From: Edolisoma coerulescens
Lineage: Eukaryota > Chordata > Aves > Passeriformes > Campephagidae
Reading direction: 5' to 3'
Assembly (NCBI GenBank): GCA_013397115.1
Contig: VWZW01001748.1
Location: 624,757-688,756, forward strand
DNA length: 64,000 bases
The notes beneath the pieces are model-generated. The model saw only the letters and a list, made by a program, of their open reading frames with translations, had not been told where the DNA came from and did not search any database. Position numbers and translations under genes: made by a program. Positions 13,431 through 26,300 of this stretch are shown here, piece after piece (position 1 is the stretch's first letter; the number at the start of each line of letters is the position of its first letter).

Positions 13431-16268
13431 CTGCGTGTGTAAGTTGGAAAAGGGAAACAAATTACCCTGTGCTCAGCTTGTCATTCAGGAGCATTTCTGT
13501 GGGGAGGCAGGTGGTGTCCTTACAGCACGTCTCAGACTTTGTGGGGTGCAGGTTTCCTATGAACAAATAAGCAGTGGTGTATGCAGCTTAGCAGAGTTTA
13601 CGTTGATGTACTGTGCTATCACTCCATATTATTATAGTGTGAGGCTGAATATCAGCAGGATCTATTACAACACTGGATGATTAAAGTGCATCTTGACTTT
13701 CCACAAGATTTTAAATTCAGGATGAAGGAAGGGGAGGCAGAGTTTGTGAGAGAAACACAGAATGAAAGTGAGAAGATTATGCTTCAGCAGCCTTTGCGAT
13801 AAAGTAGTAGTAATTAGTTTCAGTAAAATCCCGTAATAGTTTCTTTGTGCTTTGCAGGAAACCAAGTGGCAGACAGATAAAACAAATTACTTCACACAGG
13901 GCAAGTAGCATGCTATTTCAAGGTTCTGACTATGTTTCCCCACGACTGCAAAGATCATGCCCTATTTTTCCAAGAACTTTATGTTCCTGAAAATCTCATC
14001 CAGTTTAAGCCTATCATTGAGTACATAGAGCTACCACATCTCTGAGCCCACATTGCAGGGGCAGCCCAGGAGATAATGAGTTCTGGGACCACACTGAGGG
14101 AAGGGGGAATGCGTGACACTTGCTGCTTACTCATCTGAAGTAAGCCCCCAGCATCACTGTTGTGTGCCTGGCTCTCTGACACGTAGTGCAAAGAAAACAT
14201 TTGGGCTTTATAGTCCTGCACTCCTGTGCTGCACCGGTAAATCTAAGTGAAATTGTGCACTGCAGTTCAGAATTTCATGGCTCTTTCTTGATAGTGACCC
14301 CATTAGAAAGGAAAAATTATTTCTTGGCAAATTAGTGAAAAGAATTCAAACTAATTGGAAATGGCTGTGAAAAATGTGTTTTCAAATTTTTTTCTTTTGA
14401 TTGAAGACTTTTCAAGTTTGTGTTTCAAGAACGCACTTGAATTGTTAAATTAAAGATTGGCTTAATATATGAGTAATTCAGAGATTAAAAAAAGAAGAAA
14501 ATCTGAACCTATATGGTACAGAAAAATTACCCTTTTGAAGTTAGTTTTGAGAACACCTCTTAATGCATGGTCATCATTACTTTAGGCTAAGTTCAAATAA
14601 AATTATGCAAAATATGAAGACCATCACATTTTCAAATGGGAAGTTTAATTTCCTTTTTTGAAGAGAAAGCTTTGTTATTGCACTGAGACCAGGGGAACTA
14701 TACTGGTATAAAATGTAAGAACAGCGCAGGAAGAAGTAGCATGTTCCCTGGCCAGACTTTGTCCAAGGACACCAGCTCTCCTCACTTAATCTGCTTGGCC
14801 ATGATAAAAGGGAAGAATGTGAGTTTCATGCTAATTTCTGCAAGAACCTGAACTTCATTCCCGAGCTGTAGAAGTACTGCATTTTAATTAGGTCTGGTGG
14901 TGTTCAACATATCTTTTTACTGAAAATTGGTTGTTAAAGTCACAGTTTATTCTGGTTTTCATTTATAGACTGTTTCAGCCTCCTCCTGTCTCACTTCTGG
15001 ACCTTCAATCCAGCTATTTAATTTCAGGTTTGGCCATCCAGCTGTTTTTAATCACAAATTATAGCTTGTGCAGCTGAGATGAAACCTAGTGCTGGCATCT
15101 CAAAGAAGAAATTTCGTTGATATGAACATGCAACTTTTCATAACTCATTTTTAGTATCACTATTTCTAGGTTGTATCAATTGGATTGATATTATTGGATA
15201 TTAAATGAGACCTTGCACAACAATTCATTTATTCCCTCTGCCAGCTGGAGTGAAGGAGACTTACTGGTCTGAGGTAGAGACACCAATAACTGGATTGTTA
15301 AATATTCAAATTTATTAGCAGCATTCAGAAGAACTGAATTGTTTTAATAATGATCTCTTCCCATCACTCACCTTCTCACCTTGTCTTCCTACCAGTGAGT
15401 AATGGTGGTAAGAAAAGAAAAGAACCTAATGGGGGTATCTTGAGACAGGATGAGTTGGAGGAGGCTAATGGCATGTTTGTGATTCAGACAAGACAATAAC
15501 AACACTCAGCTTTCTTGGATACTGGGGATGGAGGGAACCGATGGGTTGCAGGTGATTACTCTGGTAAATAGACTTCAAGATGGAAGAGATTTTATCTGAA
15601 AGTTTTGTTGGAAGACCCTGGAAATCTCTATATCAACAAAACAAATTTAGCTGTAAAAAGTCCAGTTTTGCTGTTATCCCCTTGGTGAGTAACTGATTAC
15701 CTAAGAAAATGTGCTTAAAGGAAATGTGGGTGCTATAATTGTCACTCTAATTTTTTAACATTGTCTTCCAGTGAATCAGAATTAATTATTAATTTTATAG
15801 GGAAATGTTTTTACAGTGATGCCAGGACTTAATTGTGCACTTATTAAAGAAAGAAGGGGGTAGAACTTGAATGTAGATCACCCTTTCAATACTCCTGTTT
15901 CTCATAAAGCTGGTTACCAGAATTGTCATGCAACAATATATGCTGCTTCACAGCAATTATTACATGCTTAGCCTTCTATCACTCTTATATAAAAATTTAC
16001 TATTGTTTCATCTGTTTTGCTAAAGAAAGTTGAAAATAATTTGTGCTCCTTGACAGTGTCATGACAGATCTAATGTAACTCTGAGACTTCTTAGTTGTCT
16101 TTTTCCATGGCAAAGTAATTCTATCTCAAACCAGCAGAATTTGTGCTCCAAGTCCTGGAACTACAGGCTGGAGGAATTCACAAGGGAAACAGAAAAAAGA
16201 GCAGCAGCAAGTTCCCTGTGCCAAATCCCAGGCCCCTGGCACTGGAAGCATCTCTATCCTAATTTTTT
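13431..16268. other. Noncoding, apparently single-copy DNA
   Basis: No gene or transposon was recognised. The A+T-rich section at about 14320-14660 has several TAAT cores but no other distinguishing feature. A small imperfect inverted repeat (ATCAAT TGG ATTGAT) lies near 15176-15190. Confidence 0.5.
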
Positions 16269-16308
16269 TTTGTATTCTACACTGTTCAACTTCAGTGTAG
16301 AATACAAA
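16269..16308. repeat. Perfect 16-bp inverted repeat with 8-nt loop
   Basis: The arm TTTGTATTCTACACTG (16269-16284) is followed by the loop TTCAACTT (16285-16292) and then its exact reverse complement CAGTGTAGAATACAAA (16293-16308). Pairing stops right after the 16 bp on the outer side, where the left flank is a T-run. The stem is too short for a typical microRNA precursor. It could be a cruciform-forming palindrome, a fold-back duplication made during repair, or the ends of a tiny fold-back element. Function is unknown. Confidence 0.9.
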
Positions 16309-17951
16309 CACTATTAAAAAGTGCTTAAAGGTGGTGCGAGGTTCTTTGCAAACTATGCACATCAAAATTGTGCTTTGGGTTTGTATGTGGGAGTTGCTGG
16401 AAAAGGGACATTAGGCTTGCAGCTTTTCCATGCCTTTTCTTACAATGTCAGAAAATCCTGCATGGTTATGGTTGGTAATTCCCTCAAAGTCCTGGCATTC
16501 CCTCCCTCAGGACTACGACAGGTTTTGGAGAGCTGAAGGTATCCCTTGCTGACACACACCTCCAGCCTGGTGTGAATATGGTGTTATCATCCTCATTAGC
16601 AACTGTTCTATATGCAGGAAAATGGCTACAATAAGGGCTTTAAAATGTTTGTAAATGACTTTTAACAAGGAAAAAACAGGAATGAAAACAGTTCATTACA
16701 GTTTACACGATTATTCTCCCATGTGGTTGTCAAACGTGGATCCTATCTACACCCTTGATAATATCAAACTTTTGTAATTGAAAGGATGCACCAAGAATGA
16801 ACTTGGGCTCCTGAACAGCCCAGCTGATTGACAAGTTTGCCATCAGGGAAAAAAAGAAAAAAAGAGAAAAGGAAATGTGAATAGAAATGATTTATCTTTC
16901 ATTCAGAAATGCACTTGGAGTTTAATAGTGTAACATGGCCAGAAATCCTTTGGGCTGAAATGTATTCAAATGGCCAGTGACACCTGATAGATGCTTGAGA
17001 ATCTGGACTGTTCTGACCAAAATAATTTCCTGAGGTGAAGTCACTGTGATCCAATTGACATCTTTAATGTGGATATAATGTAAATATAAATTGAGGCAAA
17101 GAAAACTGTTCAAAGCAAAATTCCTCAGTAGCATTGAGGCTGCATGTTCTGTGGGACAGCTGATCACACACAGTTTTACATGGATACATGAATTCATTGG
17201 TGTGAAGGACAAAAGGGTGTGTTTGAAAATGATTTATTAGACTTTTCTTGATGATGACACCTTTTCTGCCTATTGATCATCGTGCTCTGCCAGATGGAAG
17301 GTGGTGGTACAAATGCACTGCCACATTATGAGTTTATGTTTGCTTAAAAATGCAGGCAGGAAGCATGTTAGTTTTGTCTTTTTATTCCTGCCCAAGTAGG
17401 CATGTAATATTCTGCAATAATTTTGATATAAATGTCCAGATACTCGTCTGGTGAAAGTAATTAATATCCATCCCTTTAGTTCTGTCAAATTTCCAGCCAA
17501 CCTGGTGGTCAACACTGCTACTGTCACATATAGGTATTTCTATTCATGAACAGGAGTTATAGCGAGGCTACCTAGAAACTTCTGTTACTTCCTCAATTGC
17601 GAAAAAGAATAAAAAGAGTTTATACAAGAAAAAAAAAAAGAAGCATCTTTTTTTGCCTGAGAATAATAATGGAGACTCACATGCTAAACAAACCTCATGT
17701 GGGCAGAAGGAAGCTCCGAGAAACAGTTGCTCAACATCTGAACCCCTGAGTCTCAATTTCAAATAGAAAAGATGATCCTTTAGTAACAGGGAACCACTTA
17801 CCTTTTAAAGTTCAACTCTAAAAAAATGATTGCAAAAATGATACCACAGGTATTTTGTGATAATTTTCAGTAATGAGAAACCTCATCTACTCAATTCCTA
17901 AATAAAACTAGCTGTCTCTTTCTCTTCTGTCAGCCGGCCTTACACACATAG
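16309..17951. other. Noncoding, nothing recognised
   Basis: No gene or known repeat was seen. There is an A-rich purine stretch around 16848-16875 and an A-run near 17629-17639, followed shortly by a T-run at about 17648. Confidence 0.5.
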
Positions 17952-17980
17952 CTTGAGAAGATGAAAGTCATCTTCTCAAG
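17952..17980. repeat. Perfect 13-bp hairpin with 3-nt loop
   Basis: CTTGAGAAGATGA (17952-17964) is followed by AAG and then its exact reverse complement TCATCTTCTCAAG (17968-17980). On the minus strand the arrangement is the same. There is no U-run typical of a bacterial terminator, and that reading would not apply in a vertebrate. It may be a quasi-palindrome perfected by template switching. Confidence 0.9.
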
Positions 17981-20900
17981 AGGATGGTTTCCTTCACGTT
18001 CACAGTTTACTAACAATAATGTACTTATCTGGGCCTTAGCAATTCTGTTTGTGATGTGCAAGATGGATTAAAACCCATATCACTCCCCTGTAACATAATG
18101 GACTCTGCAGTGCTAACAAGAAGTAGTAAAGGTAATAAAAGTATATTTGAGGCAATAAAGCAAACAGATACTACTACTGAGTACACACTAGGAGCAGATG
18201 GCTGCAATAAGACAAACAGTTTGCACAGACACTTTCAGAGAAAAAAAAATTCCTTTTTGGTCCTGCTTTCCCCACTATATAGAAACACCATTAGTCACAC
18301 AAAAGTGGCTGTGGCTTCCCCACAGAGGCTCAGACTAAGGGTGCTGGGCTATTTTCCATTAAATTTTTGTTTTTTAAATGAAAATAAAATATTAAATGAA
18401 AGTACGCATATTATGAAAAGCATCTGCATAGCTCAGAAATTTTTTATTTAAAAAAAGTCCCAAAGCTAAAATGTTTTAGATGAAAAGATGAAGTCTTTCT
18501 GTTGATGTACTTCCCTCGGATCTTGTGGGATTTAATTTTGCTTCATCTTGTACTCTTTTTTCCCTATGAATTTAAAATCTCAGTTAAGCCACATCTCTTC
18601 TGCAGACCAGGAGCTCTCCTGGGAGATGTTGTGCATCACAGAAGAGGTAGTCTGGCTGGAAAGCCAGGCATGTAGGGGAAAAATGGAAATTGGAGAAGTC
18701 TGAATCAAAGTTGCAGTGAGGTATTGCAACTGCATTTTCAAATGGCATTATTTCATCTTCGACTACATTTTTTTTCTAGGGTTTTTTTGCTACACATGGA
18801 CAATCTTAATTTTGTGATGCAAGAAAGGCTACAGCTGATGATAATGAAAAATCACTTCTAATTTTTTTGGAAGGTGAGAAGAAGAAAAAAGGAAAATAAC
18901 TTCTGAGCTATAGCTATGATAGCAGATGCCTCCTCTGGACAGTTAGGACCATTGCCCGATTCTGCCCTGATGGTCACATGTCCTTGCATCCCTGGCATTC
19001 CTCCTTCATCCTGTTATTCGGAGGAATGGCCTGAACATGAGACCATGAAGATTTGGGCTGAAACAGGAGAAATTAATTTCTTCCCCTGTCTCTTGATATT
19101 TCTACCAATTGACTGAAATTGTCAACGCGTTGGGAATTCAGCTTTCTTGAGCCCTAGCTTCCCCCACAGTGAAAGTTCTGTACAAAAGAAAGTTTCAAAC
19201 TTTTAAATTGGTTTTGTCTCGTTGTAAAAGAGCACTTAATGTTTGTATCTGTTAAATCTTTTTAATTATTAAGTAGTCCTGAGGGCACCTGTAAATTAAA
19301 GGATGATTGGAAGAAATAATAACAAGACGAGGAAATTGGGGATACAGAGTGTTAAACTATCCTTCAAAGTGTCAGTAATTAAAATTAATTACATTTCATG
19401 ACTTGCACTGATTGTAGAAGGAGTGTGATGCTATAGGGAAATAATACGAAATAATAGGGTAGGAAATATAGGAAATAATATGAGAGGTTATTAGAATTTT
19501 TTTTTACCTCTCTGGCCATTTGAATGTTACCAGAGGAACTTTGAAAAGTTTTTTATAAGTGGTTAAACTTTTGAATCAGTAAGTTTGTTTTGGGTGGTTT
19601 TCTTCCTCCAATAAAAACAAGCTCAATAAAAAGGTAGGAAGAATTTTTATTTCTAAAAGGACAAAGAAATACCTTATATTACTTTCTAACACTATTAATA
19701 CCCAGAAGACCTGTCCCCTGCAGGTTTATGTTCTATGAAAGGAATAATAGATCTATCAGTAGCATCTGATTTAAAAAATATCCATGCTTACTTGCATTTT
19801 AGAAGAAAATATCATGTGTATTACATGGTCAATTTAGAAGGTGGTTATGGAGACAGGACTTCTGATGTTCTCCTCCAATAATGTGCTTATAGAGAAACAT
19901 TCAGTCTGTTCGTGAGACCAGAGAGTATCTCAGTTAACTGGGCAAGTAGGATCTTATTGTTTTATTCAAGGAGGCATGAATCTTACATGGTAAATTAACC
20001 CTACATGTCCTTTCATAAAAAAGTAATTCTACATTAGTTCATCCTCTGACAAGTTATATTTATGGAAGAACTTAATATCCACTTATTCTTCTGTTCCCTT
20101 TGACACCATACGAATAAGCATATGACAAGAAGTGTGTTAAAAACATATTTAATGTGTCTACAAAATCAAAATGATACTTGAAACTAAATTCTTAAAAACA
20201 ATGGGTTTTTTTTCAACGTAGGACTTCAATCATTTTTTTAGTGACAAGTTACACCATTTGTGCTTTATAGCTAGACATGGAAAGGAATTTATTCCTGGGA
20301 GCTCAGATGCCAATTTAATTGTCTGTGCCCAGGACTCAGATTACTGAAGGTGCTGCATTGCCTGAAAAGGACCTACTTTTCTTACATTTAATTTTTCTTT
20401 CTCCTAGTTATGCACTTATGCACCTCTGCTTTCAGCAGCTTTCTGTTTCTCTCTTGGAGGACAGAATAGACGTTATTCTACCCAGCTTGTCTGTTGGCTT
20501 AATGTGTTTGCAGCACATGCCTCCTCAGTTGTCAATGAAATAGAGGAAAGGGAGGAGTATTTTCCATTCTTCTCCCTGCTCCTGCCTTTCCTAAGGCATC
20601 ATGGAGCAGCCAAGACCAGGGAGCAGCCACAGCGTGCACAAGTGGCTCCCCCTCTCTCCATGTGCTTACACTGCCCATTGCTCAGGTGCCGATTCCGCAG
20701 CACTGCGATGGCTCTTCCCAGTGCTGGGGTGAGACACCAGTACTCCCTGTTGAAACATTTTGCTTTTTTATACAGTATAGTCACTAAGTCAGGTCTTGGG
20801 TATGAAAAGGAACATGTCTATCTGGTACTGTCACAACAATGGGGATGGATACCTACCTGTTCCGAAGATAATTTCGGAGTGAGTGATTTCTGGTGCTGGA

Positions 20901-23370
20901 AGGATGTAGCTCTCTTCCTGCCTCAGCAAGAACCAGGCTGACAGGACTAGAGAGACATTTGGCCTCCTTCTCTGGAGGAACCAATATTTAATTGTTTTAT
21001 AAAAAATGGAAGAGTCTTTTCATGGAAAGAAATAAGAGTTCTCCTGGAAATCCTCTAATGTAATGGTGAGTAGGTACTTTCTGGCACATGGTGTTTGAAT
21101 GTGGAGGTGTGAGGTAGATCCATATCTCCTAAGCAGTGGTGTAATCAGTGCCAGCTGTGGGATTGGAGGCTCCAATAATTTATTATTTTGGCTTGAGGTG
21201 TGGGAATAAACTCTTCTTGATTTTTAGGAAGACCTTCTACCCCTCATAATATGTGTCTTATTTCTCATGTCACCTAAGGCCCTTCAGGATCGAGTGTCAT
21301 TTCATTGCCATGGCTGAAGCTGTGCCTCTGGAGGGAGAGAGGGAAGAACTGACCAAGCCAGAAACAGAGACTAAACTGGGCTGTGTCCTGCTGATTCTTG
21401 TTTGGGGTAGCACCTGGCGCTGTAACCACTGCATAAAATATGCAAGCAGGGTTATCTGGTGGCCTGAGTCCAGGGGAGTGCCCCACTTGCTCCAGCTTGT
21501 GATCCTCCTTCAGTGGGAAGGATTAAGCAGCTCCCCTGGAAGCAGGTCCTGAGCACTCCCTGCTGTGAAACCACAAAGCAAGACCTGGGAGGCATAAAGC
21601 ATCCGATCTGCCCGTGCTGTCTGCCTGTGCTGTGTGACCCAGACTGCAGGCTGGGGCAGCCAGCAGGGCTTTCCTCTGAGCTGCAGCCTGAGGGGCTCCC
21701 ATCGCTCCAATGACCTGGAGATACTGATGGGGGAAGGAGGGTGGGGGACCTGCTTGTGTTGTGCTGGCCTGGAGCAAGAAAGCTTTACTTACTTTGAGGC
21801 AATCAAACCAGAGTTATCTCAGGGTTCACTCAGGCTTAGCAATGCTTACTTTAAACCCAGAATGCTTGAAATTCGAAATACTTGGATACCCATGGACTGC
21901 TGGCTGTCAGCCCTGGAGAGAGGTGCAGCAGCGAGGGAGGGAGAAAGAAGGATTAATGCTTTCTGAGCAGCTTCTTTCCCCTGGTATCAGAGAGGTGTTG
22001 TGTAGGTAGAAAGACAAATATTTGTGTTTTGTGAGTCAGCTGCACCTGTGGTGGATAAAGGGCTCAATAAATCCTCTTGGCTGTCCAATAAAGAAAACAG
22101 TGTTTCATGCTTGTGTGACATCACAAATATTTGCCAGGTCCACCTGGAGGTCATCAGTATGCACTCGTGCCCTTCAGCCTCTCGTTTCCAGCTAGGATTT
22201 AGCTAGTGCCTTTGCTCTGCCTTATCAATGCTGATTTTCATTGTGTATAGAATGAATATTAACTGGTGGCTGGAAACCTGCTTCCCTTCCCCTAAACAGC
22301 TTCCCTGTCTCCTTCATTACACCACTACTGTGCTATGGGATTGACAAATACCAACAGAAAAAAAGGAGGCACGTTTAAACCATCATTGGCTATCTTGGCA
22401 AGGCTGGGATGAAAGTCTCTTCTTGCAGGACACAGCTTTAGGCAAAATATTGAGCTGTTTTCTCTGCACATTTGACTATGCCAAAGTACATATTGTGAAT
22501 ATAGGTCACCCACAGTTATTTGATATTTGCTTGGAGAGGTGATGGCGCTCCCCACGTATGAGGTAGTGACCTGAGGTCAGGAGACACTATGAATGTAAAG
22601 GGCAAAATCTCTGTAGTAGATAACATTTCTTCTGTCAGGAATTGTTTATTCAGAGTAACAGGAATATTTCTGAATTATTATCCTGACTTGATGTTCTGTG
22701 TCATCTGGTTGTTGTCCAACAATGATATGCCTTTACCAGTAATAAGAAATATAAATCTTTGTTACCCATACAGATATGCCTGCATGTCATGAGAACCCTC
22801 TGTCGTTCTTGTCACTTGTAGAGTAACAATATCTTACATAAGAATTGTATATTTTTGTCCATTTTTTAATCATTGCATCCTGCTTTTCTGCTACAGGAAG
22901 TAGCTCTGTGACTAAGCAAAAAACCTCAGGCACTAAATGAACAAATGGAATGAAAAGGGAAAAAATGAAAAAAATTCTTCTGCTTCCCTTCCACTTGCAA
23001 GTTTATAAGCAAAAGGAATATTTTATTTTGTCTCTTTTTGATCTTGATGCATGCTTTTTGAATGTTCCAGATTGCCAGAATTACATCCTGACTTCCCTGA
23101 AAGTTTATACAATTACCAATTCTAAAAGTTGAGGGTGCGTTTTCTAGGCAACACACAGTTTCAGCTATCTAAGAAAAAGGGAGAAGTTGATCTTGGATCC
23201 AGTGCTGTATGGAGATATTTTTGGGATATCTTAACACAGGGCAAAAGGAATAAAAGTCAGATTTGAAGATGCCATTGAACTCTTACTCACAACAGCACAT
23301 CTGAATGATGCTTACAGTGTATTTTCATTCACTTTCTTGGGAAAAGAGTCATTTAAAAGTCTTAACATGC
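17981..23370. other. Noncoding DNA with two G+C-richer patches
   Basis: No gene was recognised. An A+T-rich patch at 19438-19481 carries three near-copies of GAAATAATA. Two patches, about 20590-20730 and 21270-21720, are visibly richer in G+C and have overlapping open frames on both strands, as expected from low stop-codon density. The longest frame (20504-20941, 145 codons, GTG start) resembles nothing known and has no splice or initiation context that stands out. No CR1 or LTR consensus was recognised in these patches. Confidence 0.5.
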
Positions 23371-23396
23371 ACGTGCTGGTTATACGTGCTGGTTCA
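23371..23396. repeat. 13-nt tandem duplication
   Basis: ACGTGCTGGTTAT (23371-23383) is followed at once by ACGTGCTGGTTCA (23384-23396), so 11 of 13 bases are identical. This is a simple local tandem duplication, notable because it duplicates a CpG-containing word (ACGTG). Confidence 0.85.
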
Positions 23397-26300
23397 CACA
23401 GTTTAATATATATCAAAATCAATGGGCATTGGAACAGATAGCTTGTAAAAACTTGGCATAAACTTAATGACTCAAGTGGTTTAAAAATGGGATAAATTTA
23501 TTAAACTTCAGAACAACTAAGTTCAGCTCCTTATTTGTTAAGTATCTGCCCTGATCACAGTAAAGTGGGCCAAGAAGTTACTGTATGCCTGAACTCCTAC
23601 TGCTTTCCTTTGAAAAAAAAAAATATCGTGATTCCCAGCTGCAGGCACACCATGAGTTCTGAAGCTCTGTCACCTCACATGTGCAGCACAACTGCAGGAA
23701 TCACTCCCTCAGCAGTGCCCAGTTATCCAAGAGGTGCTGTACCCTCCGGCCCCGGGTGCTGGTACAGGTGTGGCACTGACAGCCACATCCTGAACTTGGC
23801 TGCATTTCCTACATTTGGGCATCAGTTCAAAGGACACCAAGAACTTTGAAAAGCTGAGCAAATCAGTGCCAGTGGAACAGTAACTAAACACACACGAAGG
23901 CACTTCAATGTCAGTGACCTGCTTTAGAGCACCTGCAGTGCCTGCTGGATACAGCAAGACTAATCTTAAGACGTCAGGCTACTAATTTTTGGGAAAAAGC
24001 AAAACCCCATTCTTCTAGGCTTCACAGACCAAGCCCAACAAATGCCTTGGAGATCTCATTCAGGGGTCAGAAGGTTCAAATATTACTGAGGTGATGCCCT
24101 TACTGCTGCACAGCCACCCAGATATCCTTATTATTTTAAGGCATCACTGCCTTAAACTTTTATTTGCCTAAAGTAGATTGGGCTGTCTTCTTTCATGTTA
24201 TACCTTTTTATTCCTTTGTGACTTAATTTTGTTTGTTCATAAAAATCATTAGGATGGTGTTTTTATTTTTTTTACATTTAATTTAATTTTATTTCTTCAT
24301 AGTTTGGTTACAGTTTTCCTCATGATTTCCCCAGTTACATACACCCTTCCTTGCTCTTCCTCACAGGTTTGCTTTCCCCTGCATACCGACAGCAGTGTTT
24401 GCCCTTGTTTCATAAACGAGATACTGGAGCCGTAATTCCTTAAAGCCACTGCCTTGAATTACTGGGAAAGTCCTTTTAATATTGTTGCCCAGAAGAACTG
24501 GTTAAGTGATCTGCCTATGTGTTGGCATTTGACCACCACAATACATTGCTTAGAAATTCAGTTCACTTGAATGTCAAGGGAGACCTACTTTTCCCTTTCC
24601 TTTTCTCTTTAAATGAATTGCTTGAAGCAAGAATGTGATGACTTTTTAATGGGATATGTTGTTGTTGTTGTTGTCATTGTTTAGGTAACTAATGCCACAG
24701 CGGGGTGAAAGAAAGGGCCCAGATTTTGGTTGCTTTCAAAATTTTTTTTTTCATTTGACAAACATCAAAATACTGTATACTCATAGAATGAGAAAAAGCA
24801 AATAATAAATACAAACAGTGCAGATGATTACTGCTCTTCACTGAGAGCTAACAGTGACTTCTGCACAGGAAAAGATCCCGAAAAAATGCTTTGTAACAGA
24901 TACAAACCTGCATTGAGTGCAGGGGGGGAATGAAAGGGGGAAAGAATGTCATATGGAACTGAGATTCTGAGTTCCTTAAACCAGAGCTGTCAAAACTAGA
25001 GCCCTTGGACCAAGTGCTCATCAGGGAAACAAAATTCCTGTCAGCGTCAGCATTTTCAACTGTCAAAAGGTTGAAGGTTCATAATAAAATTAAAAAAAGA
25101 AAAGTCCTTTTAGCTCCCAGATGCTTGAGTCCGTCACACTGCTCAGTTATGACGTGCCCATTGAGACAAAAAGAGCCACAGAAGTTCGTCACAGCAGAGC
25201 AGTGACAAACAGTGCCTGACTGTACCATTTCAAGCGGCGCTGCACAGGATGTTCAGAAAGCCACTGGGTTTAAAATGCTGCTGAATGTTACTGTGACCCT
25301 TGCAAACAGGCCTGAAATTTACAGTTGATCAAGGATGGCATTTTAGGAACAATGAGGTCTTTCAGCCTGGAAGAGAATTAGTAGAGATGCAATAGCCATG
25401 AATATCATTCTACTGTGTCATCCCTTGGTGAACTACTCAAAGGGTGGCAAAGCCACAGGGGTATGCAGCATTTTTTCCTGTGCCAAATCCTCTCCACTGC
25501 TTCACTTCCCCTTCTCCTGTCTTACCTGATACAGACACTGCTGTTCCTGGGGTAAAACACTACCCTGCAGCATTTTCTTGAACAGAAGCAGCAAGAGATA
25601 ATGACACTTTATAAAGTGCTGGCAAAGTGCAACCCTATGTGTGATCTTAGGACCGTCATAGGCTGTTACAAGATCTGGGCAGGAATTAGCTTCTGAAGAA
25701 CTGTTCAGGTTTGTATTTTTAAAATACATTTCAAAAGAAATAACCTTTACAATGCTTTTCACAGCCCCCTTACCCTGATCTATGAACAGGAGGACTGGAG
25801 GGGAGTAGTCTAACACCAGCATGAGCAGTTCCCTCTCAAGTGGTTATGGGGCTCAGCTTCATGACCTATGAAATCCATGAAGCACCAAGGAAAGACTCCA
25901 CAGAGAATTTCAGCTCATCCAGAAGCTGTTTATCAACTTTATTCATCCTCTTGGATTTACATAGACACAGGAATGAAGGATGTCTCAAATAAGAAGGACT
26001 GCAAAAGAGTTATAATGTTATTGCTCTGAATTTTCCCTAAAATGAATAAATATTTAAATGTGACCAACCATATTGAAGCCACACACATTAGATGTTTATT
26101 GTCCAGTGGTGACCTTGTTTTCACACCATTTTTCTTCTTTTATTGTTCTTTGTATGCTGTTTGATGATGTTATTTTCAGTTCACTTTATATGGTTCTTTT
26201 TTGCTGTTCACAAATTGCCAGAGACTAATGAGACAGTTCTTCAGGAATAACACTGAAATGAGTTCAACAATGCCCTGCTTATGTTTCACATTTTAGTACA

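Noticed and set aside
18056..18451. 131-codon plus-strand frame
   Set aside because: No similarity to known proteins, a non-ATG beginning, an opposing frame at 18025-18207, and A+T-rich low-complexity codons at the end. Treated as chance.
20504..20941. Longest open frame, 145 codons, plus strand
   Set aside because: It starts at GTG rather than ATG, sits in a locally G+C-richer patch where stops are rarer, has an opposing frame, and the translation has no recognisable domain.
25605..25618. Perfect 14-bp palindrome CACTTTATAAAGTG
   Set aside because: Without a spacer and A+T-rich in the centre, this length is not surprising in 64 kb.
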